DNA of 64,000 bases. It comes from Pseudomonas rhodesiae (GTDB taxonomy: Bacteria; Pseudomonadota; Gammaproteobacteria; Pseudomonadales; Pseudomonadaceae). The notes under the pieces are model-generated. The model saw nothing but the letters and a program-made list of their open reading frames with translations. It had not been told where the DNA came from and searched no databases. This document shows, piece by piece, positions 19,401-29,906 of this stretch. Positions within the stretch are counted from its first letter, which is position 1; each line of letters starts with the position of its first letter. The position numbers and the translations under genes were made by a program. The stretch is from NCBI RefSeq assembly GCF_007858255.1, contig NZ_VFEU01000007.1:124001-188000 (forward strand). The letters run 5' to 3'.

Positions 19401-20462
19401 ATGCTCAATAACGATCGCCTGCTGGTGCAAATCCTGCTGCTGGTGCTGTTCGGTGCCAGTTTCTGGGTGTTGGCGCCGTTCTGGTCGGCGCTGTTCTGGG
19501 GCGCGGTGCTGGCATTTGCCAGTTGGCCGCTGATGGTGTTGCTCACGCGCTGGCTGGGTGGGCGCGAGTCCCTGGCCGCCGCGATCCTGACCTTGGGTTG
19601 GATGCTGTTGGTGGCGGTGCCGCTGGTATGGCTGGGGTTTAACCTGGCCGACCATGTGCGTGATGCCGTGGCGTTGATCAAGGATATTCAGGTCGATGGC
19701 CTGCCCGAGGCGCCGACGTGGCTGGGCGCGATCCCATTAGTAGGCGAGCGATTGGCGGCGATGTGGGACAGCATCGATCAGCAGGGCGCTGCGTTGATGG
19801 TCAGCCTCAAACCGTACCTGGGGCAGGTGGGCAACTGGCTGCTGGCGCGTAGCGCGCAGATCGGCGGGGGCATTCTGGAACTCACCCTGAGCCTGGTCTT
19901 CGTGTTCTTTTTCTACCGCGACGGGCCGCGTTTGGCGATGTTCGTCCATCGTTTGCTGGAACGCTTGATCGGCGACCGCGCCGGTTACTACATCGAACTG
20001 GTGGCCGGAACCGTGCAACGGGTGGTCAACGGCGTGATCGGCACGGCTGCGGCCCAGGCCGTGTTGGCGTTGGTGGGGTTCATTATTGCCGGTGTGCCAG
20101 GGGCGCTGGTGCTGGGCATCGTCACCTTTATGCTCAGCCTGATTCCCATGGGCCCGCCGCTGGTGTGGATCCCGGCCACGGCGTGGCTGGCCTGGAAGGG
20201 CGATTACACCTACGCGATATTCCTTGGCGTGTGGGGCACCTTCATCATCAGTGGCGTGGACAACGTGCTCAAACCCTACCTGATCAGCCGTGGCGGCAAC
20301 CTGCCGCTGGTGATCGTGCTGCTAGGGGTGTTCGGCGGCTTGATTGCCTTTGGCTTTATCGGCTTGTTTATCGGCCCGACCTTGCTCGCAGTGGCCTACA
20401 GCCTGTTGATGGATTGGAGCGCAACTCACGCCCAGGGCCGTCGGGACGACCAGGCTCTTTAA
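19401..20462 (+). CDS. AI-2E family (PerM/TqsA-type) transporter
   Basis: Polytopic inner-membrane protein of 353 aa with the arrangement of the AI-2E/UPF0118 family: two N-terminal helices, a helix pair, a soluble insert around residues 60-150, and a conserved C-terminal block with FIISGVDNVLKPYLIS and FIGPTLLAVAYS. Family members export AI-2 or exchange Na+/H+; the substrate here is unknown. The 3' end overlaps the convergent sensor kinase by four bases. Confidence 0.85.
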   Translation: MLNNDRLLVQILLLVLFGASFWVLAPFWSALFWGAVLAFASWPLMVLLTRWLGGRESLAAAILTLGWMLLVAVPLVWLGFNLADHVRDAVALIKDIQVDGLPEAPTWLGAIPLVGERLAAMWDSIDQQGAALMVSLKPYLGQVGNWLLARSAQIGGGILELTLSLVFVFFFYRDGPRLAMFVHRLLERLIGDRAGYYIELVAGTVQRVVNGVIGTAAAQAVLALVGFIIAGVPGALVLGIVTFMLSLIPMGPPLVWIPATAWLAWKGDYTYAIFLGVWGTFIISGVDNVLKPYLISRGGNLPLVIVLLGVFGGLIAFGFIGLFIGPTLLAVAYSLLMDWSATHAQGRRDDQAL

Positions 20463-21493
20463 GCCCTGGGCAAGCGCATCACCGCGGTCAAGCCGCCGCC
20501 TGGGGTTTCTTCCAGGCACAGGCGGCCGCCGAGGCGTTCAACGGCTTCCTTGGCAATCGTCATGCCCAGGCCGACGCCGCCGGAGTTGCGGTTGCGCGAG
20601 CCCTCCAGTCGAAAAAACGGCTCGAACACCGCCTCGCGCTTGTCCGCCGCAATCCCGGGGCCGTGGTCGATTACCCGGATCACCAGCGCTTCACGGTTGT
20701 CGGTCAGTTCGATACGCGCCGTGCCGGCGTACCGCAGGGCGTTGTCGATCAGATTGTTCAGGCACGAACGCAAGGCCATGGGTTGCACCTGCAGCGGTGC
20801 GCAGGTGCCGGCAAACTGCACGTCGCAGCCTTGGTCCTGGGCGTTTTCGCTCAGGGATTCCACCAGCGCCTGCACGTCCAGCCAGTGTCGGGTTTCGCTG
20901 GTGCGTTGTTCGTGCAGGTAACTCAACGTCGCGTCCAGCATGCCGATCATGTCGTCCAGGTCCTGGCGCATCTGGCCCTGGAGGCGGGTGTCTTCGATCT
21001 GCTCCAGGCGCAACTTGAGGCGCGACAACGGCGTGCGCAGGTCATGGGACACCGCGCCGAGCATGCGTGCGCGTTGGCTGACCTGCTCGCGAATGCGCCG
21101 TTGCATCAGGTTGAAGGTCGATGCGGCCTGTTGCGCTTCTAGCGGGCCGGATTCGTTGAGCGGCGGGCTATCGAGGTCCAGGCTCAAGCGTTCGGCGGCT
21201 TCGCTCAGGCGCTGTATCGGCCGGCTGAGCAGCTTGGCGCCATACCAGGCAGCAATGATCAGCGAGATAAATTGAAACGTCAGGGGCACCACCGGGCCGC
21301 CGAACCAGGGTCGTTGATGCTTGGGCAAGGGTTTCATCGTACCGTCCGACTGCTCGATAAAGGTCTCCTCGGGCGGCGGCGGGGGCGGGCCGTAGTGGTG
21401 AAACCAGAAAAACGCCAGCCCATGGGCCAGCACAATGGCCACCAGCAACACGCCGAACAGCCGCCCAAACAGCGTGTTGAAGGTGCCGCGCAT
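20459..21493 (-). CDS. Two-component sensor histidine kinase
   Basis: Inner-membrane kinase of 344 aa: TM1 (residues ~9-30), a short Pro-rich periplasmic loop (PPPPPEE), TM2 near residue 75, HAMP, HisKA with phospho-His in GAVSHDLRTPLSRL, and HATPase_c (N box LNNLIDNALRY, G boxes DHGPGIA and GVGLGM). An EnvZ-like layout with a small sensor loop. Its start is fused to the stop of the response regulator (TGATG), so the two are made together. Stimulus unknown. Confidence 0.92.
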   Translation of the reverse strand: MRGTFNTLFGRLFGVLLVAIVLAHGLAFFWFHHYGPPPPPPEETFIEQSDGTMKPLPKHQRPWFGGPVVPLTFQFISLIIAAWYGAKLLSRPIQRLSEAAERLSLDLDSPPLNESGPLEAQQAASTFNLMQRRIREQVSQRARMLGAVSHDLRTPLSRLKLRLEQIEDTRLQGQMRQDLDDMIGMLDATLSYLHEQRTSETRHWLDVQALVESLSENAQDQGCDVQFAGTCAPLQVQPMALRSCLNNLIDNALRYAGTARIELTDNREALVIRVIDHGPGIAADKREAVFEPFFRLEGSRNRNSGGVGLGMTIAKEAVERLGGRLCLEETPGGGLTAVMRLPRA

Positions 21494-22257
21494 CAGCCGA
21501 TGTCCCGTGCGTCGAACAGGTAGCCTTCGCCGCGCACGGTCTTGATCAACTGCGGTGCCTTGGGGTCATCCCCGAGTTTTTGCCGCAGGCGCGAGACCAG
21601 CAGGTCGATGCTGCGATCGAATGCTTCGATGGAACGCCCGCGCGCGGCATCCAGCAATTGCTCGCGGCTCAGCACCCGGCGCGGGCGTTCGATAAATACC
21701 CAGAGCAGGCGAAATTCGGCATTGGACAGCGGCACTACCAGGCCGTTGTCGGCCACCAGCTGGCGCAGCACGCTGTTCAGGCGCCAGGTGTCGAAGCGGA
21801 TATTGGCGCGCTGCTCGCTGCGATCGTCGCGCACGCGGCGCAGGATGGTCTGGATGCGCGCCACCAGCTCGCGGGGCTCGAAGGGTTTGGACATGTAGTC
21901 ATCGGCCCCCAGTTCCAGGCCGATGATGCGGTCGGTGGGTTCGCAGCGCGCGGTGAGCATCAGGATCGGAATATCCGACTCGGCCCGCAGCCAGCGGCAC
22001 AGCGACAGGCCATCCTCGCCCGGCAACATTAGATCGAGCACCACCACGTCGAAAGTCTCGGCGTGCATGGCCTGGCGCATCTCGGCGCCATCGTTGACTC
22101 CGGTGGCCAGAATACTGAAGCGAGCCAGGTAGTCGATCAGCAGTTCGCGGATCGGCACATCGTCGTCGACCACCAGTGCGCGGGTCGTCCAGCGCTTGTC
22201 GTCGGCGCTGGCCGGGCCTTTTTGCTCGTCGTTCACAGGGGCGCAAGGAGTTTGCAT
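21493..22257 (-). CDS. OmpR-family response regulator
   Basis: Response regulator of 254 aa: receiver domain with phospho-acceptor Asp in VVVLDLMLPGEDG and Lys in DYMSKPFEP, then a winged helix (FDRSIDLLVSRLRQKLG, VRGEGYLFD). The start at 22257 (MQTPCAPV) leaves a ~24-residue N-terminal extension before the receiver, longer than usual. It is transcribed before, and coupled to, the kinase; the genes it controls are not evident here. Confidence 0.92.
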   Translation of the reverse strand: MQTPCAPVNDEQKGPASADDKRWTTRALVVDDDVPIRELLIDYLARFSILATGVNDGAEMRQAMHAETFDVVVLDLMLPGEDGLSLCRWLRAESDIPILMLTARCEPTDRIIGLELGADDYMSKPFEPRELVARIQTILRRVRDDRSEQRANIRFDTWRLNSVLRQLVADNGLVVPLSNAEFRLLWVFIERPRRVLSREQLLDAARGRSIEAFDRSIDLLVSRLRQKLGDDPKAPQLIKTVRGEGYLFDARDIG

Positions 22258-22474
22258 AGTGCGGTCATCTGCCAGGTGATTGCGGTCAGCATAGGCGCCC
22301 AGCCCCATGGCTGGTAGTGCTGGTCGGTGGGTCGTGCGAGCGAGGCTAGCGGCGGGGCGTGTAGGGGGCGTGTCGTGAATGTATCGGCTTTGAAATATAT
22401 GCGCGAAATGCCCGCCTGCGCGCGCTTGGTCAGTATTTACCGATCATCGGATCCCGCAACGGCGTCGCTTGCGC

Positions 22475-22480
22475 TACAAT
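22475..22480 (+). promoter_or_regulatory. Candidate -10 element of pyrF
   Basis: TACAAT 36 bases before the pyrF ATG. No convincing -35 lies 17 bases upstream. I see nothing else recognisable in the 22258-22516 gap. Confidence 0.3.
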
Positions 22481-22516
22481 CCGCGCCGATTTCGACTTGC
22501 CTGAGAGCCCATTCCA

Positions 22517-23215
22517 ATGTCCGCCTGCCAGACTCCTATCATCGTCGCCCTGGATTACCCCACCCGTGACGCCGCACTGAAGCTGGCTGACCAGTTGGAC
22601 CCAAGGCTCTGCCGGGTCAAGGTCGGCAAGGAACTGTTCACCAGCTGCGCCGCGGACATCGTCGGCACCCTGCGTGACAAAGGCTTCGAGGTGTTCCTCG
22701 ACCTGAAATTCCACGATATCCCCAACACCACCGCCATGGCCGTCAAGGCGGCTGCGGAAATGGGCGTGTGGATGGTCAACGTGCATTGCTCCGGCGGCCT
22801 GCGCATGATGAGCGCTTGCCGCGAAGTACTGGAACAGCGCAGCGGCCCCAAGCCGCTGTTGATCGGTGTGACCGTGCTGACCAGCATGGAGCGCGAAGAC
22901 CTGGCCGCGATCGGCCTGGATATCGAGCCTCAGGAGCAGGTACTGCGCCTGGCGGCCCTGGCGCAGAAAGCCGGCCTCGACGGTCTGGTGTGCTCGGCGC
23001 TGGAAGCCCAGGCGCTGAAGGCCGCGCACCCGTCGCTGCAACTGGTTACCCCCGGCATTCGCCCGGCGGGCAGTGCTCAGGACGACCAGCGCCGCATCCT
23101 GACCCCGCGCCAGGCACTGGACGCCGGCTCCGACTACCTGGTGATCGGCCGTCCGATCAGCCAAGCGGCGGATCCGGCCAAGGCGCTGGCGGCAGTAGTT
23201 GCCGAGATCGCCTGA
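22517..23215 (+). CDS. pyrF: Orotidine 5'-phosphate decarboxylase
   Basis: Last step of de novo UMP synthesis, decarboxylating OMP. It has 232 aa. The catalytic Asp-Lys-Asp cluster is in [12 protein letters not shown], and the phosphate-binding loop in VTPGIRP and YLVIGRPI. A strong intrinsic terminator follows the stop codon, so the gene appears monocistronic. Confidence 0.96.
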   Translation: MSACQTPIIVALDYPTRDAALKLADQLDPRLCRVKVGKELFTSCAADIVGTLRDKGFEVFLDLKFHDIPNTTAMAVKAAAEMGVWMVNVHCSGGLRMMSACREVLEQRSGPKPLLIGVTVLTSMEREDLAAIGLDIEPQEQVLRLAALAQKAGLDGLVCSALEAQALKAAHPSLQLVTPGIRPAGSAQDDQRRILTPRQALDAGSDYLVIGRPISQAADPAKALAAVVAEIA

Positions 23216-23242
23216 TCACGTCGAGCGCGAGCCACTGACGAG

Positions 23243-23283
23243 AACGCCTGCACCCTGAACCGACGGATGCAGGCGTTTTTTTT
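23243..23283 (+). terminator. Intrinsic terminator of pyrF
   Basis: AACGCCTGCA ... TGCAGGCGTT, a 10-bp perfect stem with a 15-base loop followed by a run of eight T. It lies between the convergent pyrF and oxidoreductase genes. Confidence 0.92.
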
Positions 23284-23288
23284 GGCGC

Positions 23289-24293
23289 TTAGACCTTCAA
23301 CACCAACTTGCCAAAGTTCTCACCGTTGAACAGTTTCATCAGGGTTTCCGGGAACGTCTCCAGCCCCTCGACGATATCTTCCTTGCTTTTGAGCTTGCCT
23401 TGCGCCATCCAGCCGGCCATTTCCTGCCCAGCGGCGGCGAAGTTCGCGGCATGATCCATGACCACGAAGCCTTCCATCCGCGCGCGATTGACCAACAGTG
23501 ACAGATAATTGGCCGGGCCTTTGACCGCTTCCTTGTTGTTGTACTGGCTGATTGCGCCGCAAATCACGACCCGAGCCTTGAGGGCCAGGCGGCTGAGCAC
23601 CGCGTCGAGAATATCGCCGCCAACGTTATCGAAATATACATCCACACCTTTGGGGCATTCGCGCTTGAGGGCGGCGGGTACGTCTTCGTTCTTGTAATCG
23701 ATGGCCGCATCGAAGCCCAGCTCATCCACTAGGAATGCACATTTGTCGGCACCGCCGGCAATGCCCACCACGCGGCAGCCTTTGAGTTTGGCGATCTGAC
23801 CGGCAATGCTGCCCACGGCGCCGGCGGCACCGGAGATCACCACCGTCTCACCGGCCTTTGGCGCGCCAGTCTCCAGCAAGGCGAAGTAGGCGGTCATGCC
23901 GGTCATGCCCAGGGCGGACAGGTAACGCGGCAATGGCGCCAACGTTGGGTCGACCTTATAGAAACCCCGCGGCTCGCCGAGGAAATAATCCTGCACCCCC
24001 AGGGCGCCGTTCACGTAATCGCCGACTGCAAACTTGGGGTTGTTGGACGCAATCACTTTGCCCACGCCCAGCGCGCGCATTACTTCGCCGATGCCGACCG
24101 GTGGGATGTAGGACTTGCCCTCATTCATCCAGCCGCGCATGGCCGGGTCGAGGGACAGGTATTCGTTACGCACCAGTACTTCACCGTCCTTGGGGGTGCC
24201 CACTGGGACTTCCTGGTACGTGAAAGTATCCCGCGTAGCGGCGCCGACCGGGCGTTTGGCGAGCAGGAATTGGCGATTGGTCTGGGCGGTCAT
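23289..24293 (-). CDS. NADP-dependent MDR-family oxidoreductase
   Basis: Zinc-free medium-chain reductase of 334 aa, of the CurA/leukotriene B4 12-hydroxydehydrogenase type. The nucleotide-binding motif is VISGAAGAVGSIAGQIAK and VVGIAGGADKC provides the NADP-selecting loop; YFDNVGGDILDAVL is family-typical. Likely reduces the C=C bond of alpha,beta-unsaturated ketones or aldehydes. It is transcribed away from the SDR gene; the 228-base gap between them holds no site I can recognise. Confidence 0.9.
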   Translation of the reverse strand: MTAQTNRQFLLAKRPVGAATRDTFTYQEVPVGTPKDGEVLVRNEYLSLDPAMRGWMNEGKSYIPPVGIGEVMRALGVGKVIASNNPKFAVGDYVNGALGVQDYFLGEPRGFYKVDPTLAPLPRYLSALGMTGMTAYFALLETGAPKAGETVVISGAAGAVGSIAGQIAKLKGCRVVGIAGGADKCAFLVDELGFDAAIDYKNEDVPAALKRECPKGVDVYFDNVGGDILDAVLSRLALKARVVICGAISQYNNKEAVKGPANYLSLLVNRARMEGFVVMDHAANFAAAGQEMAGWMAQGKLKSKEDIVEGLETFPETLMKLFNGENFGKLVLKV

Positions 24294-24521
24294 GGCAGGG
24301 ACTCGTTAGAAATGAATGCTCAGTGATAGACCCTGGCGGGCCTGGGAGCAAGGTCGGCGAGAGGTGCGAATGCTCGTCGATAGGCCGCGCTGATGGTAGG
24401 CCCAGTCGCCTTATCACTGCCGCTCATGCAGCGCCAACCGGCCTTTTGATAGTGCTGACGTGTGCATCATGACCTTGGCTAGACTCCCGCCACGTATATT
24501 TCCTCCATAGGACATCCCTCC

Positions 24522-25283
24522 ATGAGCATGACGTTTTCCGGCCAGGTCGCCCTGGTCACCGGCGCCGCTGCGGGTATCGGCCGCGCTACTGCCCTGGCGT
24601 TCGCCGCCGAAGGTTTGAAAGTGGTGGTGGCCGACCTGGATGTGGCCGGCGGCGAAGGGACGGTGACGCTGATCCGTCAGGCCGGTGGCGAGGCGTTGTT
24701 CGTGCGCTGCGACGTGACTCAGGAAGCCGAGGTGCAGCAATTGATGGCGCAGACCCTGGCGGCGTATGGGCGTCTGGACTACGCCTTCAATAACGCCGGT
24801 ATCGAGATCGAAAAGGGCAAACTTGCCGACGGCAGCCTGGACGAGTTCGATGCCATCATGGGCGTCAACGTCAAAGGCGTGTGGCTGTGCATGAAGCACC
24901 AGTTGCCGCTGCTGCTGGCCAAGGGCGGCGGTGCCATCGTCAACACCGCTTCGGTGGCGGGCCTGGGGGCGGCGCCGAAGATGAGCATATATGCCGCGTC
25001 CAAGCATGCGGTGATCGGCCTCACCAAGTCGGCGGCCATCGAATATGCGAAAAAGAAAATCCGCGTCAATGCCGTATGCCCGGCGGTGATCGACACCGAT
25101 ATGTTTCGGCGCGCCTATGAAGCCGACCCGCGCAAGGCCGATTTCGCCGCCGCCATGCACCCGGTGGGGCGTATCGGCAAGGTCGAGGAAATCGCCAGCG
25201 CGGTGCTGTACCTGTGCAGCGATGGCGCAGCGTTCACCACCGGCCAGGCATTGGCGGTGGACGGGGGGGCAACGGCGATTTAG
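24522..25283 (+). CDS. SDR family oxidoreductase
   Basis: Classical short-chain dehydrogenase of 253 aa. The cofactor motif TGAAAGIGRA and an acidic residue after beta-2 (VVADLD) suggest NAD(H); NNAGIE follows, and the catalytic triad Ser in NTASVAG with YAASKHAV. Substrate unknown. AGGACAT lies before the ATG. Confidence 0.9.
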   Translation: MSMTFSGQVALVTGAAAGIGRATALAFAAEGLKVVVADLDVAGGEGTVTLIRQAGGEALFVRCDVTQEAEVQQLMAQTLAAYGRLDYAFNNAGIEIEKGKLADGSLDEFDAIMGVNVKGVWLCMKHQLPLLLAKGGGAIVNTASVAGLGAAPKMSIYAASKHAVIGLTKSAAIEYAKKKIRVNAVCPAVIDTDMFRRAYEADPRKADFAAAMHPVGRIGKVEEIASAVLYLCSDGAAFTTGQALAVDGGATAI

Positions 25284-25328
25284 GACGCGGTGTGACGCCC
25301 CATTCGAAAAGGTCTGGGAGGGATGTGG

Positions 25329-25354
25329 GGCGTTTCCGGAGCTGGCCAAACGCC
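25329..25354. terminator. Hairpin after the SDR gene
   Basis: GGCGTTT ... AAACGCC, a perfect 7-bp stem with a 12-base loop about 45 bases past the SDR stop codon. There is no T-run, so a terminator role is only likely. Confidence 0.35.
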
Positions 25355-25485
25355 GCGATCGAATATGTATCACAAGGTAAATAACTCAATAAAATCAATA
25401 CTTTAATAAATCTTGGCGACCGGTCATCACGCGCTTCTGTGCTTAACTCGTTGGGTTGAAAACAAACAGTTGAAGTGAGTGGCGC

Positions 25486-26898
25486 ATGGATTTAGGGATC
25501 GATCGACAAGCCCTTGTACCGGTAGTGCAGCAAATCGTCAGTGCAGTGACGCAATGGATTCGCAAGAACGAGGTGAGCCCCGGCACTCGCTTGCCGTCCG
25601 TGCGGCGGTTGGCCCTCGATAACCTGCTTAGTCAGTCCAGCGTGATCGAAGCTTTAGAGCGCATGGTCGCCCAAGGATTGCTGGCCCACAGGCACGGCGC
25701 CGGCTTTATGGTGGCTGAGCCGCCTGTGGCCCATGAGTGCCAATGGTATGAAGGCGCCGAGCGCGACTGGGGCGATTTTGCCGATAGCCCCTTGGGCGAG
25801 TTGAAGCTAGGCTGCGGCTGGCTGCCGGAGGCCTGGCATGAAAGCGATGACATCAGTTACGCGATTCGCGAAGTCAGCCGCACCGACACCGCCGGGCTGT
25901 TCAATTACAGCACGCCATTGGGCTTGCCCGTGTTGCGTGAACAACTGCTCAAGCGCCTGACGCACCTCCATATCGACACTCGTCTTGATTGCATTCTCAC
26001 CACTGGTGGCGCCAGTCATGCCGTGGATTTGCTGATCCGTGTGTTACTGCGCGCCGGTGACTGCGTGGTGGTGGAAACCCCGGGATACGGCAATCTTTAC
26101 CGGCAGCTGGCGTTCCATGGTGTGCACCTACTGGAAGTGCCGCGCACACCTAGCGGGCCGGACATCCCGGCGCTAGAAGCGCTGCTGCAGCGCCATCGTC
26201 CAAAATGCTTGTTCACTCACAGCCTGTATCACAACCCGACTGGCTCCAGCCTGTGCCGTGTCGTGGCCGAGCGGCTACTGGAGCTGGCCCGTCGCGATGA
26301 CTTCCTGATCATTGAGGAGGATGTCTACGGCGACCTGCAGCACGCCACCTGCACCCGGCTCGCGGCGTTGCCCCATGAAGGTCGGGTGATTTACGTCGCC
26401 AGTTTTTCCAAGACCTTGAGCAGTGCTTTGCGCGTTGGCTACCTCAGCGCGGAGGCAAGTCTTATCGCTCGGCTGGCCACCCTCAAGACATCCACCGGTT
26501 TCGGCACCTCGCGGTTTGCCGAGGCGGTGGTCAGCACGCTGCTGGCCAACGGCACCTATCGCAAATGGGTGCAGCGCTTGCGCAAGCGGCTGAGCACCGA
26601 GATGGCCGCTACCTTACAGGTGCTGGAAGACGAAGAGTGGGAGGTGTTCACCGTGCCCGCCGGCGGCATGTTCCTATGGGCGCGACCGGGGGCGAATGCC
26701 TTCTCGCGGGTACAGGCATTTGCCCGCCGGCTCGGTGTTTTGCTCTCGCCGGGCTCACTTTTCAACCCAACCGGCGAATACAGTGAGTGGCTGCGCATCA
26801 ATGTGGCCTATGCTTCAGATCAACGGGCTTTGGCGCTGATGCGTGCCGTGGGGCCCGCTAGATCGACCTCGACCATTCTGAAAACGACGGGCGTGTAG
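25486..26898 (+). CDS. MocR-type GntR/aminotransferase regulator
   Basis: Transcription factor of the MocR/GabR type, 470 aa. An N-terminal GntR winged helix (residues ~10-75, GTRLPSVRRLALDNLLSQS) is fused to a fold-type I aminotransferase-like domain. The PLP lysine is in VASFSKTLSSALRVGYLS, and the substrate-loop motifs HNPTGSSL and IEEDVYGDL are intact. Such proteins sense amino compounds or B6 vitamers through PLP and often act on a neighbour; here the adjacent genes are an SDR and a chemoreceptor, so the target is not obvious. Confidence 0.9.
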   Translation: MDLGIDRQALVPVVQQIVSAVTQWIRKNEVSPGTRLPSVRRLALDNLLSQSSVIEALERMVAQGLLAHRHGAGFMVAEPPVAHECQWYEGAERDWGDFADSPLGELKLGCGWLPEAWHESDDISYAIREVSRTDTAGLFNYSTPLGLPVLREQLLKRLTHLHIDTRLDCILTTGGASHAVDLLIRVLLRAGDCVVVETPGYGNLYRQLAFHGVHLLEVPRTPSGPDIPALEALLQRHRPKCLFTHSLYHNPTGSSLCRVVAERLLELARRDDFLIIEEDVYGDLQHATCTRLAALPHEGRVIYVASFSKTLSSALRVGYLSAEASLIARLATLKTSTGFGTSRFAEAVVSTLLANGTYRKWVQRLRKRLSTEMAATLQVLEDEEWEVFTVPAGGMFLWARPGANAFSRVQAFARRLGVLLSPGSLFNPTGEYSEWLRINVAYASDQRALALMRAVGPARSTSTILKTTGV

Positions 26899-27011
26899 CT
26901 TTTTGCCATTATTCCGGCGTCAGTGTCTTGTGTTGAGGCCCCTGTCGTTGCCAATCTGCTGCTTGTCTACCGGGCTTGATGGCATCTGCCATTGCAAGAG
27001 GATCAAGTGCA

Positions 27012-28979
27012 ATGATTTCGGCCGTGCAACGACGTTTCGCCAACCTGGGTATGGCGAAAAAACTGGGCTTGGGTTTCACCTTGGTGCTGCTGTTGACGGC
27101 GGTAGTGGCGGCCATCGGCGTATGGTCCCTGCAAACCGTCGGGCACCGGTTCGAAGGGCTCAAGGCCATGTCCTCGCTCAACAGCGGCTTGCTCAAGGTG
27201 CGCTTGATCGAACAGGACTACGCTTTGCACGCCGACCCCAAGGCGGTCGACGCGCTGCATGAGGCCGTCGATGCCCTGGCCGCTGAGGCGGCCAGCCTCA
27301 AAACCCAATCCGCTGCCAATGTGCCAGCCATGACCGATGTCGAGCAGACCCTTGCCGCCTATCGCAAGGCTTTCGATGAGTTTGTCGAACTGACCCAGAC
27401 CAAGGACCTGGCCCTGGAAATGGCCAGTTGGTCCGTGTCCAGTGTGGCCAACAACCTTGATGTGTTGCAGGCCGGTCTGGCGGACGACGGTGCCTATGGG
27501 CTCAAGGAAAGCCAGGGCAAGGAGGGCGCCGAATTTATCGAGCAGGCCGGTCAGGTTAGCCAGGTGTCGCGCTTGATGCTGCAAGCCATGAACGAAGCCC
27601 ATGTGCGTCTGAATCAGAGCCGTAAGGTTGACGAAGACAATACCGAGCAAGGCAAGATCGAGCAGGCCGAGCAGGCCCTGTCGCAGGTAGAGCAGTTGAA
27701 AACCTCAGTCAAGGATGCGGGCTACCAGACCGTACTTGGCGAGGTGTCGGGACATATTGCCGCCTTCGGCGAAAAACTCGGCGAATACACGGACCTGCTG
27801 GCTCAGGAAAAACTGGTTTACACACAATTGCATGATCGAGCGCAGCAGGTGGTCAGTCGGGTCAACCAGGCCTATAACGCCGAAGATCAGTCGATGCAGG
27901 CGCAATTGAAGAAAAGCGCGTTGCTGATAATCGGCTCGTCGGCACTGGCCCTGCTGGTGGGCTTGATTGCATCTTGGCTGATTACCCGCTTGATCGTTGC
28001 GCCCCTGCGCAGTGTGATCTCCGTGGCTCAGCGGATTGCCGATGGCGATTTAAGCGGTCGGATGGAGGTCAACCGGCGCGATGAAATCGGCCAGTTGATG
28101 CAGGCCATGCAGCAGATGGGTAATGGTTTAAGCCATATGGTCAGCGGGTTGCAGGCCGGTATCGAGCAATTGGCCAGCTCCGCGCATTCGCTGTCCAGCG
28201 TGACCGAGCAGACCAATGTCGAGGTGAGCAGCCAGAAGGAAGAGACCGAGCAGGTCGCCACCGCCATGAACCAGATGACTGCCACTGTGCACGATGTGGC
28301 TCGCAACGCCGAAGAAGCGGCGCAGGCCGCACAGACCGCCGACGAGAAAGTCGACAGCGGCCAGCAGGTGGTGCGTCAGAGTTTGCAGCGCATCGAGCTG
28401 TTGGCCACGTCCAGCACAGGCGCCAGTGCCAGCATCGAAAGCCTGAGTGCGGAAATCCAGCATATCGGTACGGTGTTGAGCGTGATCAAAAGTGTTGCCG
28501 AGCAGACCAACCTGCTGGCGCTGAACGCCGCCATTGAAGCCGCACGAGCCGGCGAACAGGGCCGCGGTTTTGCCGTCGTGGCCGATGAAGTGCGAGCGCT
28601 GGCCAAGCGTACGCAACAATCGACTGAAGAGATCGAACGGCTGGTCGGCACCTTGCGCAGCGCCGCACAAACGTCGGTGCAGCAGATTCAACAGAGTGGT
28701 GAACTGGTGAAGCTGGCGGTCAGCGATGCGCTGGAAACCGAAAGTGCTCTGGGCAGCATTGCGTCAGCGGTGTCGCTGATCCAGCAGATGAATCAGCAGA
28801 TTGCCGCCGCCGCTGAGGAGCAAAGCTCGGTGGCCGAAGAGATCAACCGCAGTGTCACCAGTATCCGAGCCAGCGCCGATCAGTCGGCGTTGAGCATGCA
28901 GGAGAACGCCGCGTCGAGTATCGAGCTGGCGCAGTTGGGCGCCGAACTCAAGGGTATGGTGGGGCACTTCCGCCTCTGA
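27012..28979 (+). CDS. Methyl-accepting chemotaxis protein, HBM-type sensor
   Basis: Membrane chemoreceptor of 655 aa. TM1 lies near residues 20-38; the periplasmic domain of ~260 residues is almost entirely helical, as in the helical bimodular (HBM) domain of McpS that binds organic acids. TM2 is near residue 305, then HAMP and the signalling hairpin with [20 protein letters not shown] and [14 protein letters not shown]. No NWETF-type CheR/CheB pentapeptide is seen at the C-terminus. The ATG at 27012 is chosen because GAGG lies about 11 bases before it and the longer start at 26976 adds residues unlike the family. Ligand inferred from fold only. Confidence 0.9.
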   Translation: MISAVQRRFANLGMAKKLGLGFTLVLLLTAVVAAIGVWSLQTVGHRFEGLKAMSSLNSGLLKVRLIEQDYALHADPKAVDALHEAVDALAAEAASLKTQSAANVPAMTDVEQTLAAYRKAFDEFVELTQTKDLALEMASWSVSSVANNLDVLQAGLADDGAYGLKESQGKEGAEFIEQAGQVSQVSRLMLQAMNEAHVRLNQSRKVDEDNTEQGKIEQAEQALSQVEQLKTSVKDAGYQTVLGEVSGHIAAFGEKLGEYTDLLAQEKLVYTQLHDRAQQVVSRVNQAYNAEDQSMQAQLKKSALLIIGSSALALLVGLIASWLITRLIVAPLRSVISVAQRIADGDLSGRMEVNRRDEIGQLMQAMQQMGNGLSHMVSGLQAGIEQLASSAHSLSSVTEQTNVEVSSQKEETEQVATAMNQMTATVHDVARNAEEAAQAAQTADEKVDSGQQVVRQSLQRIELLATSSTGASASIESLSAEIQHIGTVLSVIKSVAEQTNLLALNAAIEAARAGEQGRGFAVVADEVRALAKRTQQSTEEIERLVGTLRSAAQTSVQQIQQSGELVKLAVSDALETESALGSIASAVSLIQQMNQQIAAAAEEQSSVAEEINRSVTSIRASADQSALSMQENAASSIELAQLGAELKGMVGHFRL

Positions 28980-29013
28980 TCGCCGCGCTGACGGCGACCA
29001 AAGGCGCGGGCAA

Positions 29014-29826
29014 TTAAGCGTGGTTGGCCAGAAACGTCAGCAGGGCTTCATTGACGAAGTCCGGGTTTTCCCGCGAAGAGATATGCCCCGCGTCCGGAAT
29101 CAGGATCAGGCTGCAACCGATCAGCTCGGCCATTTCTGCCGATTCTGTCGGTGGCCGGGGCTTGTCCTGCTGGCCGCACATTACCAAGGTGGTGTCGCGG
29201 TCCAGGCGCGGCAGCTGCGCGAGCACATCCTTGCGACTGAAGATCAGCCGGCCCAGAGGCACAATGCTGTCCAGCAGGCGTTCCCGGGGGAAGTCTCGCA
29301 GGGACTGGCGAAAGTTCTGATACAACGCCGACTCGCGGTCAATTTCGGCGCGGAAGAAAATCGGTGCGATCACATCCAGCAGCGGCTCAGGGATAGCGCC
29401 GGCTTCTTCAATCATCTTGAACAGTGAGAAATAGTACTGACGCGTGGCCTCGGGCTCGGCGCCCAGGTACGTATCCATCAGCACCAGGCTGTTTACGCGC
29501 TCAGGCGCGAGCAACGCCAGGCGCGCGCCCCACATGCCGCCGACCGACAGACCCACCAGGTTTACGCTGGGGGTATCCAACTGGTCCAGCAGGGCCAGGG
29601 ACTGACGCGCCAGGTCCTCAAGAGATTGGGTGCGCGGGGGCAGTTGGCCCGATTCGCCATGGCCCCACAGCTCAGGCACGATCACGCGGTACTTTTGCGA
29701 CAGCGCCTCGACCTGCGGCGCCCACATAGTGCGATCCCACAGGTAACTCGAGCCCAGCAGGACAGCCGGGCCGCAGCCCTGGTCGATGTAATGCAGCGGT
29801 TGTCCATCAATCACGGCGACAGGCAT
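29014..29826 (-). CDS. Alpha/beta hydrolase
   Basis: Alpha/beta hydrolase of 270 aa with the nucleophile in LVGLSVGGMWGA near residue 95, the acidic residue in VMCGQQDKPRPP and the catalytic His in PDAGHISSRENP. HYIDQGCGPAVLL resembles haloperoxidase/3-oxoadipate enol-lactonase relatives, but no beta-ketoadipate genes are near. Convergent with the chemoreceptor gene. Confidence 0.85.
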   Translation of the reverse strand: MPVAVIDGQPLHYIDQGCGPAVLLGSSYLWDRTMWAPQVEALSQKYRVIVPELWGHGESGQLPPRTQSLEDLARQSLALLDQLDTPSVNLVGLSVGGMWGARLALLAPERVNSLVLMDTYLGAEPEATRQYYFSLFKMIEEAGAIPEPLLDVIAPIFFRAEIDRESALYQNFRQSLRDFPRERLLDSIVPLGRLIFSRKDVLAQLPRLDRDTTLVMCGQQDKPRPPTESAEMAELIGCSLILIPDAGHISSRENPDFVNEALLTFLANHA

Positions 29827-29906
29827 AGCAGGCCCCTTTCTTCACGGAGTGAGGGGCACTTCTTTACGCTAGTCGTAGGCGGGGGGATAGATGCAAAGTG
29901 ATGGCA

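Noticed and set aside
28981..28996. CGCCG-CGCTGA-CGGCG hairpin after the chemoreceptor as a terminator
   Set aside because: Short stem with no T-run; GC-rich DNA gives such hairpins often.
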